A stretch of 64,000 nt of DNA, from positions 6,875,001 to 6,939,000 of the forward strand of contig NZ_LT629758.1 in NCBI RefSeq assembly GCF_900104725.1, in the 5' to 3' direction. Source of the stretch: Actinoplanes derwentensis. Its GTDB lineage: Bacteria > Actinomycetota > Actinomycetes > Mycobacteriales > Micromonosporaceae. Shown in pieces: positions 20,033-35,117 of the stretch (positions are counted from its first letter, which is position 1; the number at the start of each line of letters is the position of its first letter). The notes below the pieces were generated by a model that ran no database searches, was not told the origin of the DNA, and worked only from the letters and a program-made list of their open reading frames with translations. The translations under genes and the position numbers were made by a program.

Positions 20033-20380
20033 TCAGTCGGTGCCCGGCGCGAAGTCCTGCGCCCCGGGAGTGGCGGCCAGATGCAGCAGCCCGGCGATCA
20101 GCAGCACCACCAGCGCGGCGATCGTCAGCACGATGCCCACCCAGGCCAGCTGAGTGCCCCGCCTGATCCACACCGAGCCGGTCAGGAAGCCGCCGGCCGC
20201 ATAGACCTGACGGCTCGTCTGACGAGCCAGCAGAAGGGCCAGAGTGGCGGGGATCACCCCACCGACCAGCGGGCCGGTGAGCAACCCCACCAGGCCGAGC
20301 GCGAAGACCGCCCGTGCCTTGGTGGACGGCACCGGCTCCGGGTCCAGCGGGTGGCGGGCGGGCACAGCGGGATACGTCAC
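20033..20380 (-). CDS. Small membrane protein of unknown function
   Basis: The 115-residue product has three hydrophobic stretches (AVFALGLVGLLTGPLVGGVI, AAGGFLTGSVWI, LAWVGIVLTIAALVVLLIAG) and a Pro-rich N-terminus. It lies 62 bp upstream of the membrane gene at 19434 on the same strand, so the two may be co-expressed. No family was recognised. Confidence 0.65.
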   Translation of the reverse strand: MTYPAVPARHPLDPEPVPSTKARAVFALGLVGLLTGPLVGGVIPATLALLLARQTSRQVYAAGGFLTGSVWIRRGTQLAWVGIVLTIAALVVLLIAGLLHLAATPGAQDFAPGTD

Positions 20381-20402
20381 CCGGCCATTCTAGAAAGCAG
20401 TG

Positions 20403-20433
20403 CGGGGCGGCCGCGCATCGCGCGACCGCCCCG
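20403..20433 (-). terminator. Terminator after rpoC
   Basis: CGGGGCGG (20403-20410) pairs with CCGCCCCG (20426-20433), and the loop itself can form a short CGCG stem. It lies 24 bp beyond the rpoC stop codon. Confidence 0.65.
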
Positions 20434-20456
20434 TGCTGTGGATGGTGCGAAAACCC

Positions 20457-24350
<3,894 letters not shown>

Positions 24351-24400
24351 TTGGACTATCCCTCGTGTTTCGTTGCTCGGGTGAATTCAAGGCCGGCGGG

Positions 24401-24436
24401 AGCGGCTCCGGCTTCTGTTACAAAGCCGGAGCCGCT
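24401..24436 (-). other. 14-bp hairpin in the rpoB-rpoC spacer
   Basis: AGCGGCTCCGGCTT and AAGCCGGAGCCGCT form a perfect 14-bp stem with an 8-nt loop just after the rpoB stop. No U-tract follows. An RNase processing or pausing role is more likely than full termination, since rpoC needs the transcript. Confidence 0.65.
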
Positions 24437-24441
24437 TTCCG

Positions 24442-27882
<3,441 letters not shown>

Positions 27883-28024
27883 GATGCGTCCTTCCGAGGA
27901 CCGGTGCTGCGGTGCGGCTAAGTTGCTGGTGCAACTGGTCTGCGTGCACTCCAATGAGCCCCCAAGAGAGTTATCCACACGGATATCTCAGTCGAAGGCA
28001 AGGCAGAAGGCAGCGCAAACTAGC

Positions 28025-28053
28025 AGTGTAGCCGCTCGGCTAACCGCTGTCCA
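28025..28053 (-). promoter_or_regulatory. rpoBC promoter in the rplL-rpoB gap
   Basis: The 589-bp gap between rplL and rpoB holds the rplL terminator and, on the minus strand, TGGACA (28048-28053), a 17-bp spacer and TACACT (28025-28030), a near-consensus promoter. Transcription would begin near 28018, leaving a leader of about 135 nt with one TTATCCACA sequence near 27969. I see no gene in the rest of the gap (28054-28402). Confidence 0.7.
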
Positions 28054-28402
28054 GCCCCACACCAGAGGTGTTCTGCGGAACGTGTCCCCATCCTTCCTGA
28101 CCTGCGCAATGGCGGTCAGTGCGGTGAGGGGGCCGCTCAGAAACGCGGAAGCTGTCCTCTGGTGCCGGTCCGTTGAGCATCGGGCATGCACCCGTTACCC
28201 ATAGGGCGGCTGTCGCAAGCGCGGAAACTTGCTGCTGTCAGCGTGCCTGGCGGGCGACACACAGTCAAGGGCTCTGGCGCGGGTCGGACATCCGCAGTCA
28301 TCCACCTGGCGCACCGAACAGGCTTTAAGGCATGAAACGCGAGCTTTGTAAGTCTTTGCCGCCTACGTCGCCGAGCCATCCATGACCTGCGCGGACAGCG
28401 GC

Positions 28403-28448
28403 AAAAAAGTCGATGACGGAGAACCGCGAACGGATCTCCGCCATCGAC
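28403..28448 (-). terminator. Rho-independent terminator after rplL
   Basis: On the minus strand GTCGATG / CATCGAC and CGGAGA / TCTCCG form a stem with one internal mismatch, followed directly by six U residues (AAAAAA at 28403-28408 on the plus strand). It is the clearest intrinsic terminator in the window and uncouples rplJL from rpoBC. Confidence 0.88.
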
Positions 28449-28471
28449 GGATAACACTGTGGAGCGTTAGG

Positions 28472-28849
28472 TCACTTGAGGGTGACCTTGGCACCCTCAC
28501 CCTCGAGCTTGGCCTTGGCGGCCTCGGCCTTCTCCTTGTTGACACCCTCGAGGATCGCCTTGGGGGCGGACTCGACGGCGTCCTTGGCCTCCTTGAGGCC
28601 CAGGCCGGTCAGCTCACGCACGACCTTGATGACCTGGATCTTCTTGCCACCGTCGCCCTCGAGGACAACGTCGAAGGAGTCCTTCTCGGCCTCGGGCTCG
28701 GCAGTGGTGGCGGCCGGGCCGGCAACCGCGACGGGGGCGGCAGCCTTGACGTCGAAGACGTCCTCGAACTGCTTCACGAACTCGGAGAGCTCGATGAGGG
28801 TCATTTCCTTGAACGCGTCGAGCAGGTCTTCGGTGCTGATCTTCGCCAT
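28472..28849 (-). CDS. rplL: 50S ribosomal protein L7/L12
   Basis: Stalk protein that recruits translation GTPases. The 125-residue product has the N-terminal dimerisation helices ([20 protein letters not shown]), an Ala/Pro hinge, and the C-terminal domain ([20 protein letters not shown]). The ATG at 28849 is chosen. A TTG at 28858 would add three residues without similarity. Confidence 0.97.
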   Translation of the reverse strand: MAKISTEDLLDAFKEMTLIELSEFVKQFEDVFDVKAAAPVAVAGPAATTAEPEAEKDSFDVVLEGDGGKKIQVIKVVRELTGLGLKEAKDAVESAPKAILEGVNKEKAEAAKAKLEGEGAKVTLK

Positions 28850-28902
28850 GTTAGGCAACCTTTCCTAAGTACTTTTGACGTTTAAACGGTTCACGCGAGG
28901 GC

Positions 28903-29448
28903 TCAGGCCTCCGCGGAACCGGCCGTTTCGCGCTCAGCCCGCAGAGCGTCAACCGTGCGCACCGTCTTGGTGAGGGGCGCCTGGAAGGTCGCGGCAGCCT
29001 TGCTGAGGTTCGCCTTCATGGCACCGGCCAGCTTGGCCAGCAGCACCTCACGGGACTCGAGGTCAGCGAGCTTGTTGACCTCGTCCGCCGTGATGGCCTT
29101 GCCCTCGAAGACACCGCCCTTGATGACGAGAACGGGGTGGGCCTTGGCGAAGGCACGAATGCCCTTGGCCGCCTCGACCACGTCACCGTTCACGAAGGCG
29201 AGCGCGGTAGGACCGGTGAACAGCGCGTCGAGACCCTCGATACCCGCGTCGTTCGCCGCACGCTTCGCGAGCGTGTTCTTAGCGACGGTGTACTTGTTCT
29301 CGCCGCCCAGCGACCGCCGGAGCTCGGTGAGCTCCTTAACGGTGAGGCCGCGGTATTCGGTCAACACGGTGGCCGCCGAAGCACGGAAGTGGTCCGTCAG
29401 TTCGGCAACAGCCGAAGCCTTGTCGGCCCGGACCGGCTTGTCCGCCAT
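28903..29448 (-). CDS. rplJ: 50S ribosomal protein L10
   Basis: Base of the L12 stalk. The 181-residue product has [40 protein letters not shown] and the C-terminal helix that binds L12 dimers. It lies downstream of a leader with an attenuator-like hairpin, and in many bacteria the L10-L12 complex represses its own leader. Confidence 0.97.
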   Translation of the reverse strand: MADKPVRADKASAVAELTDHFRASAATVLTEYRGLTVKELTELRRSLGGENKYTVAKNTLAKRAANDAGIEGLDALFTGPTALAFVNGDVVEAAKGIRAFAKAHPVLVIKGGVFEGKAITADEVNKLADLESREVLLAKLAGAMKANLSKAAATFQAPLTKTVRTVDALRAERETAGSAEA

Positions 29449-29673
29449 GTCCCTCCTCTCTCAGTGCTGTGTCCACTGGTCGAGAGGGTCCGCACAAAAC
29501 AAAACGCCCCGGGCACGGGGCACGGGGCGAACTCGAACTCGCGCTGAGCGCGGTCGGCGATCACGAACCGTTCTCCCCTGCACGGGTCGCCCGCATGTGG
29601 CGGGACCTTCGGCCGCGACATCCGTCTTGAGAACGGTTGTTGCGGCGACCAGCGGTCTATGGGTGGAACTTCA
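29449..29673 (-). ncRNA. L10-type leader of rplJL
   Basis: About 225 nt between the predicted promoter and rplJ contain several stems (for example around GAACGGTTGTTG and GGTCGCCCGCATGTGGCGGGACC) and end with a hairpin plus U-rich run. This matches the position and build of the L10 leader RNAs that bind L10(L12)4. The kink-turn itself was not verified. Confidence 0.55.
29496..29529 (-). terminator. Attenuator-like hairpin upstream of rplJ
   Basis: On the minus strand CGCCCCG / CGGGGCG (29505-29529) form a 7-bp GC stem followed by TTTTGTTTTG, an intrinsic terminator layout, placed 48 bp upstream of the rplJ start. A terminator inside a leader implies conditional read-through. Confidence 0.7.
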
Positions 29674-29679
29674 AGGGAA

Positions 29680-29709
29680 ACAGTACGCGGGACCGGTACC
29701 GAACTCCAA
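29680..29709 (-). promoter_or_regulatory. Probable rplJL promoter
   Basis: Minus strand TTGGAG (29704-29709), an 18-bp spacer and TACTGT (29680-29685) lie just after the permease gene and before the L10 leader. This gives rplJL a promoter independent of rplA. Confidence 0.5.
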
Positions 29710-29725
29710 ATCGGCCCCGACCCGA

Positions 29726-30424
29726 TCAGGCGCGGGATCGCCGCAGGCGGGCGTAGATGCCGACCATTGCGGTGCACCAGAGCACCGTCCAGAGGGTGAT
29801 CAGAGTCATAGTGCCCACTGCGGGAGCCGGGCCGGCGCCCAGTTCCCGGGCGGTCGCCATCACCGGCGGCACCAGCCACGGGGCGATCGAGCCGCGCAGG
29901 CCCAGCACGATCGCCAGGATCGAGCCGGTGACCAGCACCGCGACACCGGGCAGTACCCGGCGGGTCACGGCCCGGCCGGCCAGCGCGCCCAGGGCCACCG
30001 CGGCCAGCACCGACAGCAGGTGGGCGAGCAGGCCGAGAAGCACACCGGTCACGATCGTGGGCTCACCCGAAACCGGGTTCGGCATGCTGATCGCCCGGAA
30101 CGGCCACGGGGCCAGCATCGCGAGCAGACACGCCACCGCGGCCAGCACCAAGGCCGCCAGCAGGCCCGCGGTCGCTTCCCGGACCGGGCCGACGGCGAGG
30201 CGGGCCAGACGGCGCTGAGTGTCCGGTTCGGTGTCCAGCAGCAGTTTGGTGAGCCAGGCCAGGATCGGGAAGAGGCAGACGGCCGAGTACCCGTATGCGG
30301 AGGCGGCCGGGGCTGCTCCACCGCCGTACAGGACGGACAGGATCGCCAGCAGGGTGATCAGCGGGGCGAGGGCCCGGCCGCCCCGCAGAAAGCCGGTCAG
30401 GCGCATCCGTGCGAGCGCGATCAT
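29726..30424 (-). CDS. ABC transporter membrane protein
   Basis: The 232-residue product has about six hydrophobic segments (LAPLITLLAILSVLYGGGAA, AVCLFPILAWLTKLLLDTEP, LLAALVLAAVACLLAMLAPW, LLGLLAHLLSVLAAVALGAL). It overlaps the ATPase gene by 4 bp (ATGA), so the two make an exporter of the simple ATPase-plus-permease type. The substrate cannot be inferred. It lies between rplA and rplJ. Confidence 0.75.
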   Translation of the reverse strand: MIALARMRLTGFLRGGRALAPLITLLAILSVLYGGGAAPAASAYGYSAVCLFPILAWLTKLLLDTEPDTQRRLARLAVGPVREATAGLLAALVLAAVACLLAMLAPWPFRAISMPNPVSGEPTIVTGVLLGLLAHLLSVLAAVALGALAGRAVTRRVLPGVAVLVTGSILAIVLGLRGSIAPWLVPPVMATARELGAGPAPAVGTMTLITLWTVLWCTAMVGIYARLRRSRA

Positions 30425-31302
30425 CGCTGGTCCTCCTCGACGAGCGGATTCGCCGGTACGAGGGACGAACGGTCCCCCGGATCCGCGGCGCCCGGTGCTC
30501 GTTCGCCCGCGGCTCGCTCGCCCGTGTGGTGAGCGTCCGGGACTGTGCCGCTTGTCACTCGTACCGCCGCCGGGGTCTTCTCCCGGACGCCCAGGACACG
30601 GTGACCGGCCGCGCTCAGCCGGTCCACCGCAGCGGCCGCATCGTCCCGCCGAACCACCACCTCGACGACCACCTCGTCCGACTCCGGCGCCGTATCCGAG
30701 GGCACCACCGGAGTGAGGGTCTGGGCGGTGATCGTCCAGCGCACGGCGTTCGGGAGTGTGGCAATCTCGCCTCGGTGGTCGCTGACCAGGACCGCTCCCC
30801 CGCCCGTGGTCACCTCGGCCACCAGTTGGGGGATCAGTTCGCGGGACTGGGCGTCAAGGCCCTCCCACGGTTCGTCGAGGATCAGCAGGCCGGGCGGGGT
30901 CAGCAGGGCCTGGGCGAGGCCGACCTTCTGGGCGGTGCCCTTGGAGAGGTCGGGCAGCGCAGTGCCGACGTGGGCGGTCAGGTTCAGCCGGTCGATCCAC
31001 GGGTCGACCGCACTCGCCGGCAGGCCGCGGACCTCGGCCATCGCTCGCAGGTAGCCGAGCGTGGTGAACGGCTGCGCCGCCGGGAACCGCTCGGGAACCC
31101 AGCCGACGGTCCGCGGGCGGTCCCGGATCACGCCACGGGACGGGCGCAGCACGCCGGCCGCCAACTGGAGCAGGGTGGACTTGCCGGCGCCGTTGTGGCC
31201 GAGGACCACCGTCACCCGGCCGGGCTGCACCGTCGCGTCGACGTCGTGCAGTGTCCACGGGGCGCGGCGGGCGTACCGGAACCAGACCTTGTCGAAACGC
31301 AC
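30421..31302 (-). CDS. ABC transporter ATP-binding protein
   Basis: The 293-residue product has Walker A GHNGAGKST at residues 35-43, a signature motif in the variant form LSKGTAQKVGLAQALL, Walker B GLLILDEPWEGLD and a switch His in VSDHRGE. The open frame reaches 31371 into the rplA terminator, but the ABC fold starts at VRFDKVWFRYARR. I therefore use the GTG at 31302, with GGAAGG nine bases upstream. A C-terminal extension of about 80 residues is low in similarity. Only 30 bp separate the start from the rplA terminator. Confidence 0.85.
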   Translation of the reverse strand: MRFDKVWFRYARRAPWTLHDVDATVQPGRVTVVLGHNGAGKSTLLQLAAGVLRPSRGVIRDRPRTVGWVPERFPAAQPFTTLGYLRAMAEVRGLPASAVDPWIDRLNLTAHVGTALPDLSKGTAQKVGLAQALLTPPGLLILDEPWEGLDAQSRELIPQLVAEVTTGGGAVLVSDHRGEIATLPNAVRWTITAQTLTPVVPSDTAPESDEVVVEVVVRRDDAAAAVDRLSAAGHRVLGVREKTPAAVRVTSGTVPDAHHTGERAAGERAPGAADPGDRSSLVPANPLVEEDQR

Positions 31303-31332
31303 GGCCGGAAGCCTTCCACAGACTCCCCGACG

Positions 31333-31367
31333 CGAAAACCCCCGGGCGGAGGGCCCGGGGGTTTTCG
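31333..31367 (-). terminator. Bidirectional terminator after rplA
   Basis: A perfect 15-bp inverted repeat, CGAAAACCCCCGGGC / GCCCGGGGGTTTTCG, has a 5-nt loop. The TTTT arm provides the U-tract on the minus strand. It ends 12 bp before the rplA stop codon boundary (31380) on the downstream side. Confidence 0.85.
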
Positions 31368-31379
31368 TCAAGCGGTGGA

Positions 31380-32096
31380 TCAGGCGTTGGCTTCGCCGCG
31401 CACGTTCTTCACGACGTTCGGGTCGATCTGGACGCCGGGGCCCATCGTGGTGGCGACCGTGACCTTCTTCAGGTACTTGCCCTTGGCGGCGGACGGCTTG
31501 GCCCGGAGGACCTCCTCGAGCACCGACGCGTAGTTGTCGAGCAGCTGCTCCGCCGAGAACGACGCCTTGCCGATGATCAGGTGCAGGTTCGAGTGCTTGT
31601 CCACCCGGAAGGTGATCTTGCCGCCCTTGATCTCGTTGACGGCCTTGGTCACGTCGACGGTGACGGTGCCGGTCTTCGGGTTCGGCATGAGGCCACGCGG
31701 GCCGAGGATCCGGGCGATCCGGCCGATCTTGGCCATCTGGTCCGGCGTCGCGATCGCGGCGTCGAAGTCCAGCCAGCCACCCTGGATCCGGGCGACGAGC
31801 TCGTCGGTGCCGACCTCGTCAGCGCCGGCCGCGACGGCCTCTTCGGCCTTCGCGCCCTGGGCGAACACGATGACGCGGGCGGTCTTACCGGTGCCGTGCG
31901 GCAGGTTGACGACGCCGCGGACCATCTGGTCGGCCTTACGCGGGTCGACACCGAGGCGCATCGCGACCTCGACGGTGGCGTCGAACTTGACCGGGTTGGT
32001 CTCCTTGGCGAGAACGACCGCGTCCTTGGGCTCGTAGAGCTTGTTGGCGTCGATCTTCTCAGCCGCGGCGCGGTAGGCCTTGCTGCGCTGTGCCAT
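31380..32096 (-). CDS. rplA: 50S ribosomal protein L1
   Basis: L1 forms the mobile stalk beside the E site. The 238-residue product starts [20 protein letters not shown] behind an AGGAGT ribosome-binding site. It contains [20 protein letters not shown] and the signature [20 protein letters not shown]. The open frame further upstream has no similarity. It directly follows nusG with no rplK in between. Confidence 0.97.
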   Translation of the reverse strand: MAQRSKAYRAAAEKIDANKLYEPKDAVVLAKETNPVKFDATVEVAMRLGVDPRKADQMVRGVVNLPHGTGKTARVIVFAQGAKAEEAVAAGADEVGTDELVARIQGGWLDFDAAIATPDQMAKIGRIARILGPRGLMPNPKTGTVTVDVTKAVNEIKGGKITFRVDKHSNLHLIIGKASFSAEQLLDNYASVLEEVLRAKPSAAKGKYLKKVTVATTMGPGVQIDPNVVKNVRGEANA

Positions 32097-32120
32097 TTCT
32101 TTACTCCTGTGGTAGATGGC

Positions 32121-32155
32121 GGGGCCGCTCACGCATCGTCGATGCGCACGGCCCC
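32121..32155 (-). other. Nested hairpin in the nusG-rplA gap
   Basis: GGGGCCG / CGGCCCC enclose a second stem GCATCG / CGATGC. It occupies most of the 88-bp gap where rplK normally lies. It could terminate nusG transcripts. No U-tract is present. Confidence 0.6.
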
Positions 32156-32184
32156 TCCCACTGATACCGCCGGGATTCCGGCGA

Positions 32185-32892
32185 TCAGATCTTGGTGACC
32201 TGGTTGAAGTTCAGCTCGACCGGAGTCTCGCGGCCGAAGATCGAAACCAGGACCTTGAGCTTCTGCTGGTCGGCGTTGATCTCGCTGATCGAGGCCGGCA
32301 GCGAAGCGAACGCGCCGTCGGTGACGGTGACCGAGTCACCCACCTCGAAGTCGAGCACCCTGATCTCGGGCTTCGACTTCTTCTCCTCGGCCTGAACCGC
32401 CGGGGCCAGCCACTTCAGCACCTCGTCGAGCGAGAGCGGAGCCGGGCGGTCGACCCGGTCGGTGGCACCCACGAAGCCGGTCACACCGGGGGTGTTGCGC
32501 ACACAGGAGTAGGACTCCGGCGTCAGGTCCATCCGGACCAGGATGTAGCCCGGGAAGACCTTGGCCTGCACCTGGTTGCGCTTGCCGTTCTTGACCTCGA
32601 CCTCTTCGCGGGTCGGAACCTCGACCTGGAAGATGAACTCCTCCATGTCGAGGCTCGTGATCCGGGTCTCGAGGTTGGTCTTGACCTTGTTCTCGTAACC
32701 GGCGTAGGAGTGCACCACGTACCAGTCACCGGGCGCGTACCGCAGCTTCTGCCGCAGCTCCTTGACGGGGTCGTAGTCCTCGTCAGCCTCGGGCGCCTGG
32801 GCCACGGCCGACTCGTCGTCGGCCGCCTCTACCGACTCGTCGATCGCCAGCGACGACTGCTCGTCAACTGTCTCGTCGTCGTACTCAGGCAC
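32185..32892 (-). CDS. nusG: Transcription termination/antitermination protein NusG
   Basis: The 235-residue product has a 45-residue acidic N-terminal extension common in actinobacteria, the NGN domain ([50 protein letters not shown]), and a C-terminal KOW domain ([20 protein letters not shown]). The start is GTG. It follows secE by 46 bp. Confidence 0.97.
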   Translation of the reverse strand: MPEYDDETVDEQSSLAIDESVEAADDESAVAQAPEADEDYDPVKELRQKLRYAPGDWYVVHSYAGYENKVKTNLETRITSLDMEEFIFQVEVPTREEVEVKNGKRNQVQAKVFPGYILVRMDLTPESYSCVRNTPGVTGFVGATDRVDRPAPLSLDEVLKWLAPAVQAEEKKSKPEIRVLDFEVGDSVTVTDGAFASLPASISEINADQQKLKVLVSIFGRETPVELNFNQVTKI

Positions 32893-32938
32893 GCTCGCTC
32901 ACTTCCAGAAATGTAACGTCGGTCGGACTCGCGGGGGT

Positions 32939-33310
32939 CTAACCCAGCGCCGCGAGGATCGCCTTACCGAAGCCGTAGTCCAGGCCGGCGACCAGAGTCG
33001 TCATGATTACCACGAAGACGATGACCACACCGGTGTAGGTAAGAAGTTCCTTGCGGGTCGGCCAGATGACCTTACGAAGTTCGCTGGTGACCTCGCGGAA
33101 GAAACCGCCCACACGACCGATCGGACCCTTGCCCCGGGACTTCTTGGTCCTCGGGGTCTCGTCCTGCGAACGCTCGGCGAGTGCGGTTCCACCGTCCCGG
33201 TTCAGCGCCTCATCGGCGTCATCGTCCGGAGCACCACCGCCGGCGGTGGCGTCGGCGAGAACCTCGTCGTCACCCGGGACGTCGTCACCGGGCCGGTCCT
33301 TCTCGGCCAC
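32939..33310 (-). CDS. secE: Protein translocase subunit SecE
   Basis: The 123-residue actinobacterial SecE has an acidic N-terminus, then the amphipathic helix FFREVTSELRKVIWPTRKEL, the conserved Trp-Pro, and one membrane span (TGVVIVFVVIMTTLVAGLDY). It pairs with the SecY encoded at 2857. The start is GTG, after tRNA-Trp. Confidence 0.95.
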   Translation of the reverse strand: MAEKDRPGDDVPGDDEVLADATAGGGAPDDDADEALNRDGGTALAERSQDETPRTKKSRGKGPIGRVGGFFREVTSELRKVIWPTRKELLTYTGVVIVFVVIMTTLVAGLDYGFGKAILAALG

Positions 33311-33416
33311 TTCGTCCTACTTCCGTCGTCGGTGGTCTTGAGTTCCTGTCAGAGCTAGACCGGACGCGGAATTTGTGCGAACCGCGCACCGGGCGGGCAC
33401 GTCGAGGAGAAATGCG

Positions 33417-33489
<73 letters not shown>

Positions 33490-33570
33490 ATGTGGGATCT
33501 GTCGTCTCTCGACTTCAGAGGCCCACGGCGCACCAGTGTACGGGTCCGCCCGGTCTTATCCCAACCGGGG

Positions 33571-33966
33571 TTACCGCTTCCTGATGAGCGCCTGCGCTAA
33601 GGACAGTACCTTGTCGCCGTTGCATGTGGCAGTCAGGCTCAGCCGAGTGTGTCCCTCGCTGGTGACCTCCTTGATCGTGGCGGACACCACGACTTCGGTC
33701 CCCTCGTCGGTGTCGGGCACCGGAACGGGCTTGCTGAACCGCACACCGAACTCGACGACCGCGTCCCCGGCACCGGCCCACGTGGTGACCGCGCGGCCCA
33801 CCAGAGCCATCGTGAACATGCCGTGCGCGATGACGCCGGGAAGGCCCACCCCGGTGGCGACGCGGTCACTCCAGTGAATCGGGTTGAAATCGCCGGAGGC
33901 GCCCGCATAGCGCACCAGATCGGCCCGGGTCACCCGGAAGGTCTGCGGTTCCAGTGTCTCGCTCAT
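33571..33966 (-). CDS. hadB: MaoC-like hydratase, HadB type
   Basis: The 131-residue hot-dog fold protein carries the hydratase motif YAGASGDFNPIHWSD, with the catalytic Asp26 and His31, and GVIAHGMFTMALVGRAV. In mycobacteria HadAB is a 3-hydroxyacyl-ACP dehydratase of FAS-II. The substrate here is not shown. It overlaps the hadA stop by one base (TGATG), consistent with a heterodimer. Confidence 0.85.
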   Translation of the reverse strand: MSETLEPQTFRVTRADLVRYAGASGDFNPIHWSDRVATGVGLPGVIAHGMFTMALVGRAVTTWAGAGDAVVEFGVRFSKPVPVPDTDEGTEVVVSATIKEVTSEGHTRLSLTATCNGDKVLSLAQALIRKR

Positions 33967-34412
33967 CAGTGCTCTCCCCGCTGCACGAGTTTCGACCAGA
34001 CGGTCACGACCGGCTCGCCGGCCTCGGTGGTCACCTCGGTCCGGGTGGTGATGAACTCGTGGCCGCCCCGGCTGAGGATCTCGTCGACCGAGTTCACACA
34101 GACGAGGGCGTCACCGGCGACCACTGGACGGGTGTAGACGAACTTCTGGTCGCCGTGCACGACCCGGCTGTAGTCCAGACCCAGCTCCGGGTCGCTGACG
34201 ATCTGCCGGCTGGCCGACATCGTGATCGCGACCGGGAAGGTCGGCGGCGCCACCACGTCGGGGTAGCCGAGAGCACGGGCCGCCTCAGGGTCGTAATACT
34301 CCGCTTCGGTGGCGCCGATCGCCCGGGCGAACTCCCGGATCTTCTCGCGGCCGACCAGGTAGGGCTCGATGGGCGGCCAGGTGCGGCCCACGAAGGATTG
34401 GTCCAGAGGCAT
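33966..34412 (-). CDS. hadA: FAS1-like dehydratase, HadA type
   Basis: The 148-residue protein matches the UPF0336/HadA group: GRTWPPIEPYLVGREKIREF, PPTFPVAITMSA, GDQKFVYTRPVVAGDALVCV and GHEFITTRTEVTTEAGEPVV. It lacks the Asp/His pair of HadB and is expected to be the structural partner. The gene order rpmG-hadA-hadB-tRNA-Trp-secE mirrors Mycobacterium, without hadC. Confidence 0.85.
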   Translation of the reverse strand: MPLDQSFVGRTWPPIEPYLVGREKIREFARAIGATEAEYYDPEAARALGYPDVVAPPTFPVAITMSASRQIVSDPELGLDYSRVVHGDQKFVYTRPVVAGDALVCVNSVDEILSRGGHEFITTRTEVTTEAGEPVVTVWSKLVQRGEH

Positions 34413-34491
34413 GCCGACAAACTACCCGCCGGGGCCACCCAAGAAGTAGCACCCTCAGTGCAGAAATATCTTTCCAGGTGCGGAAACAGCA

Positions 34492-34525
34492 CTACGCCGC
34501 CCGGACCGAAGTCCGGACGGCGTAG
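34492..34525 (-). terminator. Terminator after rpmG
   Basis: CTACGCCGCCCGGAC and GTCCGGACGGCGTAG form a 15-bp stem with one mismatch and a CGAA tetraloop, 25 bp beyond the rpmG stop codon. It resembles the tuf terminator in its tetraloop. Confidence 0.75.
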
Positions 34526-34549
34526 GGAAAAGCTGTTGGCTGCGAGCGC

Positions 34550-34717
34550 TCAGCGCGTCTCGCGGTGCAGGGTGTGCTTCCCGTCGCGGGGGCAGAACTT
34601 CTTCAGCTCCACCCGGTCGGGGTCGTTACGCCGGTTCTTCTTGGTGATGTAGTTCCGGTCCTTGCACTCCGTGCACGCCAAGGTGATCTTCGGACGGACG
34701 TCGGTCGACTTGGCCAC
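34550..34717 (-). CDS. rpmG: 50S ribosomal protein L33
   Basis: A 55-residue protein from a GTG start: [20 protein letters not shown], then [20 protein letters not shown] and [14 protein letters not shown]. The first CxxC pair is present. The second pair reads CPRD, so the fourth cysteine of the zinc ribbon is replaced by Asp. GGAAGG stands nine bases upstream. Confidence 0.93.
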   Translation of the reverse strand: MAKSTDVRPKITLACTECKDRNYITKKNRRNDPDRVELKKFCPRDGKHTLHRETR

Positions 34718-34826
34718 GGCGGGGTGCCTTCCTGCAACGAGTTCAAACTGACAGCGAACCAGCGTATATGCTCGGTCCGCCGCTGCGCAAAGCGCACCCC
34801 CGGATGGGGAAGCACTGAGGAGAAAG

Positions 34827-34899
34827 TAGCGGTGGCCGGACTTGAACCGGCGACACAGCGATTATGAGCCGCTTGCTCTGCCATCTGAGCTACACCGCC
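34827..34899 (-). tRNA. tRNA-Met (CAT)
   Basis: A 73-nt cloverleaf: acceptor GGCGGTG with CACCGCT (first pair G-U), anticodon loop CTCATAA giving anticodon CAT, T arm CCGGTTCAAGTCCGG, and discriminator A. The paired first acceptor base suggests an elongator rather than initiator tRNA. Confidence 0.93.
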
Positions 34900-34949
34900 G
34901 AAACAGGCTCACATGTCCAGCGCCAGGCAAGGCGGAACGAACCCGGTAG

Positions 34950-35022
34950 AGCCCCCTTACGGAATCGAACCGTAGACCTTCTCCTTACCATGGAGACGCT
35001 CTGCCGACTGAGCTAAGGGGGC
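34950..35022 (-). tRNA. tRNA-Thr (GGT)
   Basis: A 73-nt cloverleaf: acceptor GCCCCCT with AGGGGGC, anticodon arm TCTCC-ATGGTAA-GGAGA with anticodon GGT, T loop GTTCGATTC. It precedes tRNA-Met and rpmG in the same direction. Confidence 0.95.
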
Positions 35023-35117
35023 TTGCCGCTTGCGATCACTCGCTTGCTGCAGAAGTAAGACTACACGGCCCCGGGGGCGGGGTGAAATCAGTACCCCCCT
35101 TCCCGCTGAATCGCTGG

